Of a stretch of DNA of 64,000 nucleotides, positions 7,843-16,656 are shown piece after piece. Below the pieces are notes generated by a model. The model did no database searches and was not told the origin of the DNA. It saw only the letters and a list, made by a program, of their open reading frames with translations. The DNA is from Chitinophagales bacterium (GTDB lineage Bacteria > Bacteroidota > Bacteroidia > Chitinophagales > Saprospiraceae), in assembly GCA_013298955.1 (NCBI GenBank), contig JAAFJT010000006.1, forward strand, positions 1-64,000, written 5' to 3'. How positions within the stretch are numbered: the stretch's first letter is position 1; every line of letters begins with the position of its first letter. The translations under genes were made by a program, and so were the position numbers.

Positions 7843-9180
7843 TTATGCTCCCAATGCAGCTTTGTACGTTTTCAAACAACGTTCTCGCGCCATCGTATGC
7901 TCTACAATCGGTTTTGGATACGCATTTGTACCCCATTCTGGAATCCATTGTCGAATATAGACTGCATTTTTATCAAATTTTTCGTGTTGGCTTGTCGGAT
8001 TGAAAATGCGAAAATAGGGCGCGGCATCTGTCCCACAACCTGCTGCCCATTGCCAACCACCATTATTACTCGCTAAATCATAATCTAATAATTTTTGCGC
8101 AAAATATAATTCGCCCAAACGCCAATCTATCAACAAATGTTTGGTCAAAAAACTCGCTACCACCATGCGCACCCGATTGTGCATATAGCCTGTTGCATTT
8201 AATTCGCGCATGCCTGCATCCACCAAAGGATAACCTGTTTTGCCCGCACACCATTTTTCAAAATGGGCATCATCATTCAACCATGCTATTTTATCATAAG
8301 CGGGTCGAAACGCGCCTTGCACCACCTGCGGAAAATGATATAAAATAGCAGCATAAAAATCTCGCCAAATCAATTCGTTCAGATATATCTCATTGATTTT
8401 CAACGCATTCAAGGCTTTTGCTCGAATGCTAATCGTCCCAAATCGAAAATGAATGCCCAATTTTGAAGTACCATTCAAGGCAGGAAAATCTCGATTTTTG
8501 TCATAATTTTTAATCAAACCGCGTGTCACCGTTTTTGGTGGGAAGGAAAGGTTGCTTTTTTGAAAACCAATCTGCTCCAAAGTCGGCATTTCAAGTGGAG
8601 TGGTTTTGATAAAATGTTGGAAATATTTTTCAGTAGGGTAAGGGTTTAAATAAAATGAAATGGATTCACCTTGATATTCGGCAAATTGCGTTTCTAATTT
8701 GGCTTTCCATTTTTTAGAATAAGGCGTGAAAATCGTATAAGGTTTGCCATCATCTTTGACAATTTCCTCTTTTTCAAAAATCACATGGTCTTTAAATGTT
8801 TTAAAATCAATTGAATAGGATTGTAATAATTGTTTAATGCTTTCATCTCGCGTTTGCGCATATGGTTCATAATCATGATTCGTATAAACGGTATCAATAA
8901 CATAATCATCCAATAATTGTTGCCAAATTTGCTTCGGTGCGCCATGCAAAACACATAATGTACTGCCAAGTGCTTCTAATTCAAACTTTAATTCGGTTAA
9001 AGTTTGATGAATAAAATCGACACGGGCATCTGCGCGGTCTTCCAATTTATCTAAAATCTGAGTATCCAAAATAAAAATGGGCAAAACAGGATATTTCCCC
9101 TTCAAAGCATGGTACAAACCTGCATTATCTTGCAAACGCAAATCGCGGCGAAACCAAAAAATATTAATTTTATCAATCAT
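7843..9180 (-). CDS. phrB: Deoxyribodipyrimidine photolyase (cryptochrome/photolyase family)
   Basis: This enzyme repairs UV-induced pyrimidine dimers using blue light and FADH-. The N-terminal Rossmann domain starts INIFWFRRDLRLQDN. The FAD-binding helical domain has YPLVDAGMRELNATGYMHNR, RMVVASFLTKHLLIDWR and NNGGWQWAAGCGTDA, all standard class I motifs including the electron-transfer Trp region. The start is moved 40 codons downstream of the track to ATG 9180, giving 445 residues, because the -7 element lies at 9200-9207 and the track extension is translated from a family A palindrome. The gene is transcribed alone, divergent from a GT-C membrane protein. Confidence 0.93.
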   Translation of the reverse strand: MIDKINIFWFRRDLRLQDNAGLYHALKGKYPVLPIFILDTQILDKLEDRADARVDFIHQTLTELKFELEALGSTLCVLHGAPKQIWQQLLDDYVIDTVYTNHDYEPYAQTRDESIKQLLQSYSIDFKTFKDHVIFEKEEIVKDDGKPYTIFTPYSKKWKAKLETQFAEYQGESISFYLNPYPTEKYFQHFIKTTPLEMPTLEQIGFQKSNLSFPPKTVTRGLIKNYDKNRDFPALNGTSKLGIHFRFGTISIRAKALNALKINEIYLNELIWRDFYAAILYHFPQVVQGAFRPAYDKIAWLNDDAHFEKWCAGKTGYPLVDAGMRELNATGYMHNRVRMVVASFLTKHLLIDWRLGELYFAQKLLDYDLASNNGGWQWAAGCGTDAAPYFRIFNPTSQHEKFDKNAVYIRQWIPEWGTNAYPKPIVEHTMARERCLKTYKAALGA

Positions 9181-9199
9181 GATTTTTATTTTATAACGA

Positions 9200-9207
9200 C
9201 AAAGGTA
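9200..9207 (-). promoter_or_regulatory. -7 element of the photolyase gene
   Basis: TACCTTTG on the minus strand matches the consensus and predicts a leader of about 13 nt before ATG 9180. It rules out the longer ORF-track start. Confidence 0.55.
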
Positions 9208-9214
9208 TTTTTGC

Positions 9215-9353
9215 GATACAATGGGAACACAGATAACGCAGATTGGGCGAATTTTCACGGATTTTTTTTGAATTTTCACTAATTTTGCACAGAATTTCAA
9301 AAAAAATCCGCGCTCACCCGCTCAATCCGCGTCATCCGCGTTCCAATTGTACC
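9215..9353. repeat. Family A palindromic element, copy A1 (divergent gap)
   Basis: The ends are GATACAATGGGAAC and GTTCCAATTGTACC. The left arm reads as 9-nt units: AACACAGAT, AACGCAGAT, TGGGCGAAT, then TTTCACGGAT. The right arm carries the matching ATCCGCG units. It is more degenerate than the other copies. It lies between divergent genes, where no terminator is needed. Confidence 0.85.
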
Positions 9354-9498
9354 CAAAACCACCAACTACTAAACTTGTCGTTAAAAACATCAAAACAGTA
9401 TTTCGGTTCATCAAAACTTTGATTAAATTCGCCCTTCTTCTTTTTTATTTTTTTACAAATCATTGATAATCAATAGTATTTCAAAATATAGAATCGTT

Positions 9499-11289
9499 AT
9501 GAGTTCAAAATCAGCTTGGTATTTTTCAATTTTGTTTCTCTTTTTTGCCTCTTTCTACGGCTATCCGAAATGGTCAAAACCCAATACAGAAGCCACTTTA
9601 AGTTGGGATGTATCGGGTTATTACTATTATTTGCCCGCGTTTTTCATTTACAAAGACCCAAAACAATTGCGTTTTAAAGAAGATATTCAACAAAAATATA
9701 ATCCTTCAAGTAGTTTATATCAAGCCTTCAAAGAGGAAAAATCGGGCAATTATGTGATGAAATATTCGGCAGGACAGGCTGTTTTGTACGCACCTGCGTT
9801 CTTTTTAGCACATTTTGTTGCAAAAATGTTTGGTTTTTCGGCAGATGGCTTTTCATTGCCCTACCAATTTGCGATTCAACTTTGGAGTGTTTTAATCGCT
9901 TTTTTAGGATTATACTACTTGCGTAAAACGCTTTTGAAATTAAAATTTGCGGATACGATTGTTGCTATGATTTTAATCCTATATGTTTTAGGAACGAATT
10001 ATTTAAATTATGCCGCGATTGATTGCGCGATGTCGCACAACTATTTGTTTACATTATACAGTTTATTATTGTGGGAAACCATTCATTTTTATGAAAATGC
10101 ACCTTCGATAGGACGCGGATTGCGGATTGGTGCAATCATTGGTTTGGCAATGTTGACCCGTCCTACTGAAATTATTGCTGCCATCATTCCGCTTTTATGG
10201 AATGTTTTTGATTACAATAGTTTGAAAAACAGGTTGTTATTTATAATTAAAAATTTTAAAATAATAATTATTACAACTTTGATGGGCGGTATAATTGGTT
10301 CGATTCAATTATTTTATTGGAAATACATTACAGGCAGTTGGTTAGTTTATAGTTATGGAAATCAAACATTTAGTTGGTTGAAACCACATCTTTTGGATGG
10401 TTTGGTTAGTGCTAAAAAAGGATGGTTGGTTTATACGCCGATGATGCTTTTTTCCTTGATTGGGTTTTATTTTTTATATCGAAACCGAAAATCATGGTTT
10501 TTAGCAACCGCATTATTCTTGTTTTGTTTCATATGGATAGCCTTTGCATGGGATATTTGGTGGTACGGCGGCTCGCTCGGACAACGGCAAATGGTACAAT
10601 CCTACCCCATTTTGGCAATTCCATTAGCAGCCTTTTTGGAAGCAACAATTCACAAAAAAAGTTTTAAAATACTCGCCATTCCAATCACCATTCTTGGAAT
10701 TTACCTCAATGTATGGTGGCATTATCAGGCACATGGAGGCGGATTATTTGATTCAGAAGGCATGACTCGGCAATTTTTTTGGCGCGTTCTGGGGCGTTAT
10801 GACGTGCCGATTGAAACGCAAAAATTATTAGATAACAAATATGATTTCAATATGCCTGCAAATGCAACGTTGATTTACAGCAATGATTTTGAAAAAGATA
10901 CGACCCAAAATATTGATAAACAAAATATTATCAATGGGAAACAATCTATATTTGTGGATAAAGACCATCAATTCATGCCCGATATTTTGATACCATTCCA
11001 ATCCGATGGCAAAGACAAAATTCGAGCAACGGCTATTTTTAGAACGATGGCAAAAGAATGGGATGTTTGGAAAATGGCACAATTTCGCATGGTTTTTCAA
11101 AAAGATGGCATTACGTTAAAAGATAATTCGATTAGAATCCAGCGCGTTTTGAATGGCGGCGAAACTAAAACAATTTGGTTAGATGCCAAGATTCCAACTG
11201 GAACGAATCGCATTATCGTAAAACTTTGGAATGCAGACGGCAATCAAAAAATCGTAATGGATGATTTAAAAATCACGGTTTTTGAATGA
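9499..11289 (+). CDS. GT-C-like polytopic membrane protein (putative glycosyltransferase)
   Basis: About ten hydrophobic segments span residues 8 to 410, followed by a roughly 130-residue soluble C-terminal domain rich in beta-strand sequence (IYSNDFEKD, KDKIRATAIFRT, IVMDDLKITVFE) that looks like a jelly-roll, carbohydrate-binding-like fold. The acidic first loop (SWDVSGYYYYLP) and overall plan fit GT-C polyprenyl-sugar transferases, though the exact family is not recognised. The start is moved from TTG 9463 to ATG 9499, giving 596 residues. The aroC promoter begins right after the stop codon, so the two genes are separate units. It probably adds sugar to lipid or protein at the periplasmic face; this is inference. 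Confidence 0.6.
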   Translation: MSSKSAWYFSILFLFFASFYGYPKWSKPNTEATLSWDVSGYYYYLPAFFIYKDPKQLRFKEDIQQKYNPSSSLYQAFKEEKSGNYVMKYSAGQAVLYAPAFFLAHFVAKMFGFSADGFSLPYQFAIQLWSVLIAFLGLYYLRKTLLKLKFADTIVAMILILYVLGTNYLNYAAIDCAMSHNYLFTLYSLLLWETIHFYENAPSIGRGLRIGAIIGLAMLTRPTEIIAAIIPLLWNVFDYNSLKNRLLFIIKNFKIIIITTLMGGIIGSIQLFYWKYITGSWLVYSYGNQTFSWLKPHLLDGLVSAKKGWLVYTPMMLFSLIGFYFLYRNRKSWFLATALFLFCFIWIAFAWDIWWYGGSLGQRQMVQSYPILAIPLAAFLEATIHKKSFKILAIPITILGIYLNVWWHYQAHGGGLFDSEGMTRQFFWRVLGRYDVPIETQKLLDNKYDFNMPANATLIYSNDFEKDTTQNIDKQNIINGKQSIFVDKDHQFMPDILIPFQSDGKDKIRATAIFRTMAKEWDVWKMAQFRMVFQKDGITLKDNSIRIQRVLNGGETKTIWLDAKIPTGTNRIIVKLWNADGNQKIVMDDLKITVFE

Positions 11290-11299
11290 AAAATAAAAG

Positions 11300-11329
11300 T
11301 TTGGATGTTGGATTTTCGAGCTACCTTTG
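11300..11329 (+). promoter_or_regulatory. Promoter of aroC
   Basis: TTTG at 11300-11303 and TACCTTTG at 11322-11329 with an 18-nt gap form a full Bacteroidota promoter. The predicted leader is about 22 nt, which fixes the aroC start at 11359 rather than 11305. Confidence 0.7.
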
Positions 11330-11358
11330 CGTTCCAATTCATTATTAATCAAATTGTT

Positions 11359-12438
11359 ATGTCAGGTAGTACGTTTGGACAGATTTTTAAAATCACCACT
11401 TTTGGCGAATCGCATGGTCGCGCTGTTGGCGTGACGATAGACGGTTGCCCTGCGAATCTTGCCGTCAACGAATCGTTTATCCAAGCCGAACTCGACCGTC
11501 GGCGACCGGGACAATCGAAAATTGTGACGCAGCGCGATGAATCCGATACGGTACAAATTTTGTCGGGTATTTTTGAGGGCAAAACCACTGGACAACCGAT
11601 TGCGATGGTTATTTTCAATGAAGACCAGCGTTCTAAGGATTATTCTCATATTGCAGATAAATATCGTCCGTCTCATGCGGATTTTACGTATCAAGCGAAA
11701 TATGGGATTCGGGATTATCGCGGCGGCGGGCGTTCTTCGGCACGGGAGACTGCTGCAAGGGTTGCGGCGGGCGCGATTGCCAAATTGCTATTAGCAAAAG
11801 CGGGGATTGAAATCAATGCCTATGTTTCACAAGTAGGTGATATTCAATTAGATAAAGATTATAAAAAATTTGATTTTAGAAATATTGAAGCAACGCCAGT
11901 TCGTTGTCCAGACCTTGAAACGGCTGAAAAAATGATTCAGTTAATTCAATCGGTCAAAAAAGCGGGCGATACGATTGGCGGCGTGACGACTTGTGTGGTG
12001 ACGGGCTGCCCTGTCGGTTTGGGCGAACCTGCCTTTGATAAACTGCATGCGGATTTGGGCAAAGCGATTTTGAGCATCAATGCGTGCAAGGGTTTTGAAT
12101 ATGGCAGTGGTTTTGAAGGGGTGACGATGCGCGGCAGTCAACACAATGACCCTTTTTTCGCTGAAAATGGGGTTGTTAAAACAAAAAGTAATTTTTCGGG
12201 CGGTATTCAAGGCGGCATTAGCAACGCGATGGATATTTATTTTCGGGCTGCGTTTAAGCCTGTTGCGACGATTATTCATGCACAATCCTCTGTAAATCAA
12301 GCAGGTGAGGCGGTGGAAGTCGTCGGGCGCGGGCGACATGACCCTTGTGTATTGCCGCGTGCTGTGCCGATTGTGGAGGCGATGACGGCTTTGGTTTTAG
12401 CGGATCATTGGTTGCGATTGCGGACAGCGCAGGTATAA
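11359..12438 (+). CDS. aroC: Chorismate synthase
   Basis: The enzyme converts 5-enolpyruvylshikimate-3-phosphate to chorismate with reduced FMN, the last step of the shikimate pathway. All signatures are visible: [16 protein letters not shown] at the start, [39 protein letters not shown] and [18 protein letters not shown]. The 359-residue length from ATG 11359 is normal. The upstream 18 codons in the track overlap the promoter and are discarded. It stands alone, followed after 46 nt by ppk1 on the same strand; a chorismate mutase is encoded at the other end of the window. Confidence 0.96.
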   Translation: MSGSTFGQIFKITTFGESHGRAVGVTIDGCPANLAVNESFIQAELDRRRPGQSKIVTQRDESDTVQILSGIFEGKTTGQPIAMVIFNEDQRSKDYSHIADKYRPSHADFTYQAKYGIRDYRGGGRSSARETAARVAAGAIAKLLLAKAGIEINAYVSQVGDIQLDKDYKKFDFRNIEATPVRCPDLETAEKMIQLIQSVKKAGDTIGGVTTCVVTGCPVGLGEPAFDKLHADLGKAILSINACKGFEYGSGFEGVTMRGSQHNDPFFAENGVVKTKSNFSGGIQGGISNAMDIYFRAAFKPVATIIHAQSSVNQAGEAVEVVGRGRHDPCVLPRAVPIVEAMTALVLADHWLRLRTAQV

Positions 12439-12484
12439 TTCAAATACAATAAAACCTACATTTAAAGCTATTCTTGATTCGTAT

Positions 12485-14578
12485 ATGACTGAAACACAAG
12501 AGATTAAGGAAATTAAGACGATAGTTCATCGAGATATAAGTTGGCTATCGTTCAATTACAGGGTTTTGCAGGAAGCAAAAGACCCTGCTGTCCCGTTATT
12601 GGAACGCGTTAAATTTTTGGCTATTTATTCTTCCAATTTGGATGAATTTTATCGGGTACGGGTTGCGCAACACCGCAATTTGGTTCGCATTGGCAAAAAA
12701 ACCAAACGCGAATTGGATTATAAACCCAAAGAATTGTTGAAAGAAATTCATAAAATTGTTAATAAACAACAAGAAGAATTTAGTGAGATTTTCGATACGC
12801 AAATCATTCCCGCGCTTCGAGATAATCATATTCATATTATTCGCCGTTTGGATATGACTCAGGAGCAAGAGTCGTTTGTAGAGAATTATTTTCAAGATAA
12901 ATTATTACCCTTTGTGCAACCTGTTTTGTTAGTAAGGAATAAAATTCGGCTTTTTTTAAATACAGGTGCTTTATATTTGGGCATTGCGCTGAGTACCAAA
13001 GAACGACCTACGGCTCCAACAGAATATGCGATTATTAAAATTCCGTCTGATTATTTGCCGCGTTTTGTAGAATTGCCTTCGCAAAAAGGCAGACATGAGT
13101 TAATTTTATTAGATGATATTGTGCGACAGAGCGCGAGTTGGATGTTTCCGGGCTATACGATTGAAGATACATATTCGATAAAATTGACACGCGATGCTGA
13201 TTTATACATTGATGATGAATTTTCGGGCGATTTGATTCAAAAAATCAAGGCAAGTCTTCAAAAACGAAATGTGGGACCCGCTTCTCGTTTCGTGCATGAC
13301 CGAACCATGCCGCGCCATTTTTTGGATTATTTGTCGGATATGTTTGGTTTGGAAAAATATGACATTCATCCCGAAGGACGTTATCATAATAATTTTGATT
13401 TTTTTAAATTCCCCGATTTCGGCATTCGGGCTTTGAAATATCCGCCTTTGCCGCCTTTACCGTTTCGTCCGTTGGAAAATGCGCCCGATTTTTTCAAAAC
13501 GATTGCGGAAAAAGATAGAATGATTCATTTTCCGTATCATAGTTATGAATCAGTGGTTCGTTTTTTTGAAGAAGCGGCAACAGACCCCGGTGTAACGCAT
13601 TTGAAAATTGTTCAATATCGAGTGGCGCGAAAGTCGCGTATCATGCAAGCGTTGATGACTGCGGTGCGGAAAGGCAAGCAAGTGACTGTTTTTATTGAGG
13701 TGAAAGCGCGTTTTGATGAAGAAGCCAATCTAAAATGGGGTGAAACGTTGCAAGCGGCGGGTGTGACGGTGCATTATAGTATGCCCGGAATCAAGGTGCA
13801 TTCTAAATTAGCGATGATTCGGCGGGTTGAAAAGGTGAATGATGTGGAGCGGGTGCGCCGATATGCGTATCTAAGTACGGGCAATTTCCATGAAGATACG
13901 GCAAAAGTGTATAGCGATTTCGGACTTTTCACCGCAGATGAGCGTTTGACGGAGGAAATGAGCCGTGTTTTTGCATTTTTGGAGAATCCAACGAAGAAGC
14001 CTAATCGCAAGTTTAAACATTTATTAGTGGGTCAATTCAACTTGCGGGATGGTTTGGAAGAGAAAATTGACCGCGAAATTAAATTGGCAAAACAAGGCAA
14101 ACCTGCGCGTATCGTATTGAAAATGAATAGTTTAGAAGACAATGCAATGGTTGAAAAGCTGCATAAGGCTTCTAATGCGGGGGTTGAAATTCGGATGATT
14201 ATTCGGGGCATTTGCACGATGATACCAAATGTGCCGCAATGGAGTGAAAATATTCAAATTCATAGTATTGTAGATAGGTTTTTAGAACACGCACGCGTTT
14301 TTATGTTTTACAATGAAGGCGCGGAAGAAATTTATTTATCGTCTGCGGATTTCATGTATCGCAATTTGAGTGCGCGCATTGAAACGACTTTTCCTGTTTA
14401 TGACGAAGATGCTAAAAACTTGATTCGACAAGTCATTGATTTTCAATGGAATGACAATATAAAATCACGCTATGTGAATGGACAACAAGATAATTTATAT
14501 GTGCGAAATGAAAATCCATTAGCGATTCGGGCGCAAAATGAGACGTATTTTTATTTGAAAAACATGCAATCTTTATAG
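12485..14578 (+). CDS. ppk1: Polyphosphate kinase 1
   Basis: PPK1 makes long-chain polyphosphate from ATP reversibly. The N-terminal domain begins with RDISWLSFNYRVLQEA and SNLDEFYRVRV, followed by the phospholipase-D-like catalytic domains. His 439 in GIKVHSKLAMI corresponds to the autophosphorylated histidine. The second catalytic His lies in FLEHARVFMF, and the GNFHEDTAKVYSDFGLF motif near 469 is present. At 697 residues the protein is complete. The ATG 46 nt after aroC is well placed, and the two could be co-transcribed. No ppx gene is adjacent. Confidence 0.96.
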   Translation: MTETQEIKEIKTIVHRDISWLSFNYRVLQEAKDPAVPLLERVKFLAIYSSNLDEFYRVRVAQHRNLVRIGKKTKRELDYKPKELLKEIHKIVNKQQEEFSEIFDTQIIPALRDNHIHIIRRLDMTQEQESFVENYFQDKLLPFVQPVLLVRNKIRLFLNTGALYLGIALSTKERPTAPTEYAIIKIPSDYLPRFVELPSQKGRHELILLDDIVRQSASWMFPGYTIEDTYSIKLTRDADLYIDDEFSGDLIQKIKASLQKRNVGPASRFVHDRTMPRHFLDYLSDMFGLEKYDIHPEGRYHNNFDFFKFPDFGIRALKYPPLPPLPFRPLENAPDFFKTIAEKDRMIHFPYHSYESVVRFFEEAATDPGVTHLKIVQYRVARKSRIMQALMTAVRKGKQVTVFIEVKARFDEEANLKWGETLQAAGVTVHYSMPGIKVHSKLAMIRRVEKVNDVERVRRYAYLSTGNFHEDTAKVYSDFGLFTADERLTEEMSRVFAFLENPTKKPNRKFKHLLVGQFNLRDGLEEKIDREIKLAKQGKPARIVLKMNSLEDNAMVEKLHKASNAGVEIRMIIRGICTMIPNVPQWSENIQIHSIVDRFLEHARVFMFYNEGAEEIYLSSADFMYRNLSARIETTFPVYDEDAKNLIRQVIDFQWNDNIKSRYVNGQQDNLYVRNENPLAIRAQNETYFYLKNMQSL

Positions 14579-14615
14579 TGTTTTCCTAAATGATTTGTAA
14601 ATCCATGCGAGCATA

Positions 14616-14646
14616 ACTTGCGTCAAGTTTTAAACTTGACGCAAGT
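14616..14646. terminator. Family E hairpin between convergent genes (E1)
   Basis: ACTTGCGTCAAGTTT and AAACTTGACGCAAGT are a perfect 15-bp inverted repeat around a single T. It sits between ppk1 (+) and the acetylesterase (-). The same ACTTGCGTCAAG arm recurs at 36389 and, degenerate, at 58102. Confidence 0.8.
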
Positions 14647-14676
14647 ACATTTTCACTCATTAATTCCTAATTCAAA

Positions 14677-16299
14677 TCAAAAATCCGTTTTCAAAATCTT
14701 AAATGTTTTTTTACGCTTATTTTCGACTTCCAAACAAACAAAATACATCCCTTTTTGCCAATTTGTGGCATCAAAATAAGTTTCTTGAATCGTTCCTTGC
14801 TGCAATATTTGCTCAAAAACCAATACACCTAACGCATTATAGACATGCACCATTCGTTTTTTATCGGAATCAGGTATGGTGATTTTAAAAATATGATTCC
14901 CATAACTCGGTGAAACAGCGTAAGTTACACTATCCATAGGTGGCACCATTGGTTTTTCGTGGCTAATCGACACTTGATGAAAAGATAAAATACCAACACT
15001 CATTTCATTCACAATCCAATCATTGCGCATATCGACATGACTCAAATAACTTAATGTTTTGACTCCTGTTGAATCGCCCGAAAAGGTCAATTTGACTTGA
15101 TTGCCCAATACTTTTGAATCCGTGATTTCCACATTCCCGCCTTGACAGAAAAAATCTTTCCAAGGTGCGCCGATATTTTTCAAATTTCCAGTGACGTTTT
15201 TCAATTGAATTGTGATTTCATTTCGATTGGAAAACCATATTTTATCCACATTCGGTGCGGTTCGATTGGTTATCGGCTGTTTGTACAAACGGGCTGCCAT
15301 CAACCGATACATTCGCCTGCCCAAAGAATCATACCCATTATGATATGTGAAATGGCAACCATCACTTTGTGCATTATTGGTACTCATAATATCTAAATCA
15401 TTGATTTCTTGGGATAATTGGCGTTCTGCCTCCATGATATTGGGTTGCGTATGCGTACAAGAGCGATACCGAATTTGAAACATTAAAATCCGCGCTGTGC
15501 TAAAATCCCGTTTCCAATCGGCATATAATTCTTTAAATTGCCTTTTATAATCTGCTGTTGTCGTTTCCCAACCATCTGATTCGCCTTGCCACCAAATTAA
15601 CGCATGTAAATTATTTTTAACTTCTGCGGCTTCGAGTCGCCGCAATACATCATGATAATTATTCAGCGTTCCACCACCAAAATTTTTCAAAAAGACATTT
15701 TGTACTACACCGCCCATCGCTTCATTGAAAAGAGCCACAGGTACTTTTTGGTCTTCAATCAGATTTCGAGCTAAATGCGGTGGCCACTTTCCGGGTTGCG
15801 TGTAATCAATCCGATTCCACCCAAATTGCGCCGTGTAAGACCGCAAAAACGGATGTTCATCTTCGGGTTCAATCGAACCAATACAATTGGATTGACCATT
15901 GACCAAAATCACATCGCCCGCAACCACTTTTTCGGCACGCCTCATTAAAATATAATTATTATCTTTTTTGCCATATAAACTGATTTGATAATCAATTAAT
16001 TCCGCTTTTATCGCTATCGGAAATTCAAAATGATAGGTATCTTGGTTATAGTTAATAGGCACTATTTTTTCAAAAAAAATCGAATCACCGCGTTGTATTA
16101 ATAGGCGCAAAGTTGAAATCGTAGAACTTCTATGCAAATCGCCTGTTATGATGTAAATACCTTTGTTCGTCTCAAGATTGCGCGGCAGTAATTGCATATT
16201 TTTAGGGAAATGCAAAATCGTTACCCCAGCTTGCGCAAGCAGTTCACTACTCCAAAAAAAAGAAGTTAACACTAAAATTTTCAAATGCCAATGGCTCAT
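14677..16299 (-). CDS. Secreted sialate O-acetylesterase-like SGNH hydrolase with T9SS sorting domain
   Basis: A signal peptide (MSHWHLKILVLTSF, ending near LLAQA) leads into an acetylesterase domain with the nucleophile motif VNGQSN, ALFNEAMGG and IWWQGESD, characteristic of the sialate O-acetylesterase (DUF303) family. The C-terminal 80 residues (HVYNALGVLVFEQ, NWQKGMYFVCLEV, KTFKILK) form a type IX secretion sorting domain, so the enzyme should be exported to the cell surface. It likely removes acetyl groups from glycans; the actual substrate is unknown. The gene is single and convergent with ppk1. No sialidase is nearby. Confidence 0.8.
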   Translation of the reverse strand: MSHWHLKILVLTSFFWSSELLAQAGVTILHFPKNMQLLPRNLETNKGIYIITGDLHRSSTISTLRLLIQRGDSIFFEKIVPINYNQDTYHFEFPIAIKAELIDYQISLYGKKDNNYILMRRAEKVVAGDVILVNGQSNCIGSIEPEDEHPFLRSYTAQFGWNRIDYTQPGKWPPHLARNLIEDQKVPVALFNEAMGGVVQNVFLKNFGGGTLNNYHDVLRRLEAAEVKNNLHALIWWQGESDGWETTTADYKRQFKELYADWKRDFSTARILMFQIRYRSCTHTQPNIMEAERQLSQEINDLDIMSTNNAQSDGCHFTYHNGYDSLGRRMYRLMAARLYKQPITNRTAPNVDKIWFSNRNEITIQLKNVTGNLKNIGAPWKDFFCQGGNVEITDSKVLGNQVKLTFSGDSTGVKTLSYLSHVDMRNDWIVNEMSVGILSFHQVSISHEKPMVPPMDSVTYAVSPSYGNHIFKITIPDSDKKRMVHVYNALGVLVFEQILQQGTIQETYFDATNWQKGMYFVCLEVENKRKKTFKILKTDF

Positions 16300-16349
16300 A
16301 GATGTTTGTTATTGAGGGATATGAAGTGAATGTTAATTGAACTTGGGGG

Positions 16350-16357
16350 CAAATGTA
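16350..16357 (-). promoter_or_regulatory. -7 element upstream of the acetylesterase gene
   Basis: TACATTTG on the minus strand fits TAnnTTTG and gives a leader of about 45 nt. The divergent gap 16300-16656 otherwise holds only AT-rich sequence and the element at 16600. Confidence 0.4.
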
Positions 16358-16599
16358 AGCTAAATTCTAATTCGTACTTTTTTTTAGTGCATTTTTGACA
16401 AAAAAATGACAAAAGTTAAAAAACAAATGCTTTGAATTAAAATGTGTATTCGCAATAGGGTTAAATTTTTGTTAAGCAAGTTTGAAAAATGGGAAATCTA
16501 CCCCCATTTTTGCATCTTTTGGATACGAATGCTTCATGATAGGGAAATAAATATGTTTATAAAATCCATTTTTGGAACATTTCGTGCCAGTTAAACCAT

Positions 16600-16607
16600 T
16601 ACCTTTG
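16600..16607 (+). promoter_or_regulatory. -7 element upstream of the alpha-2-macroglobulin gene
   Basis: TACCTTTG fits the consensus and lies 49 nt before the ATG. A TTTGG at 16571 is about 25 nt upstream, slightly farther than ideal for a -33 element. Confidence 0.4.
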
Positions 16608-16656
16608 ACTGTTTTGAATCATGGCAGGTTCAAAACCTCCTAAAAAAATATAGGTT

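Noticed and set aside
9181-9300. 40-residue N-terminal extension of photolyase
   Set aside because: It overlaps the -7 promoter element and is translated from a family A palindrome; homologues start at the INIFWFRRDLR motif.
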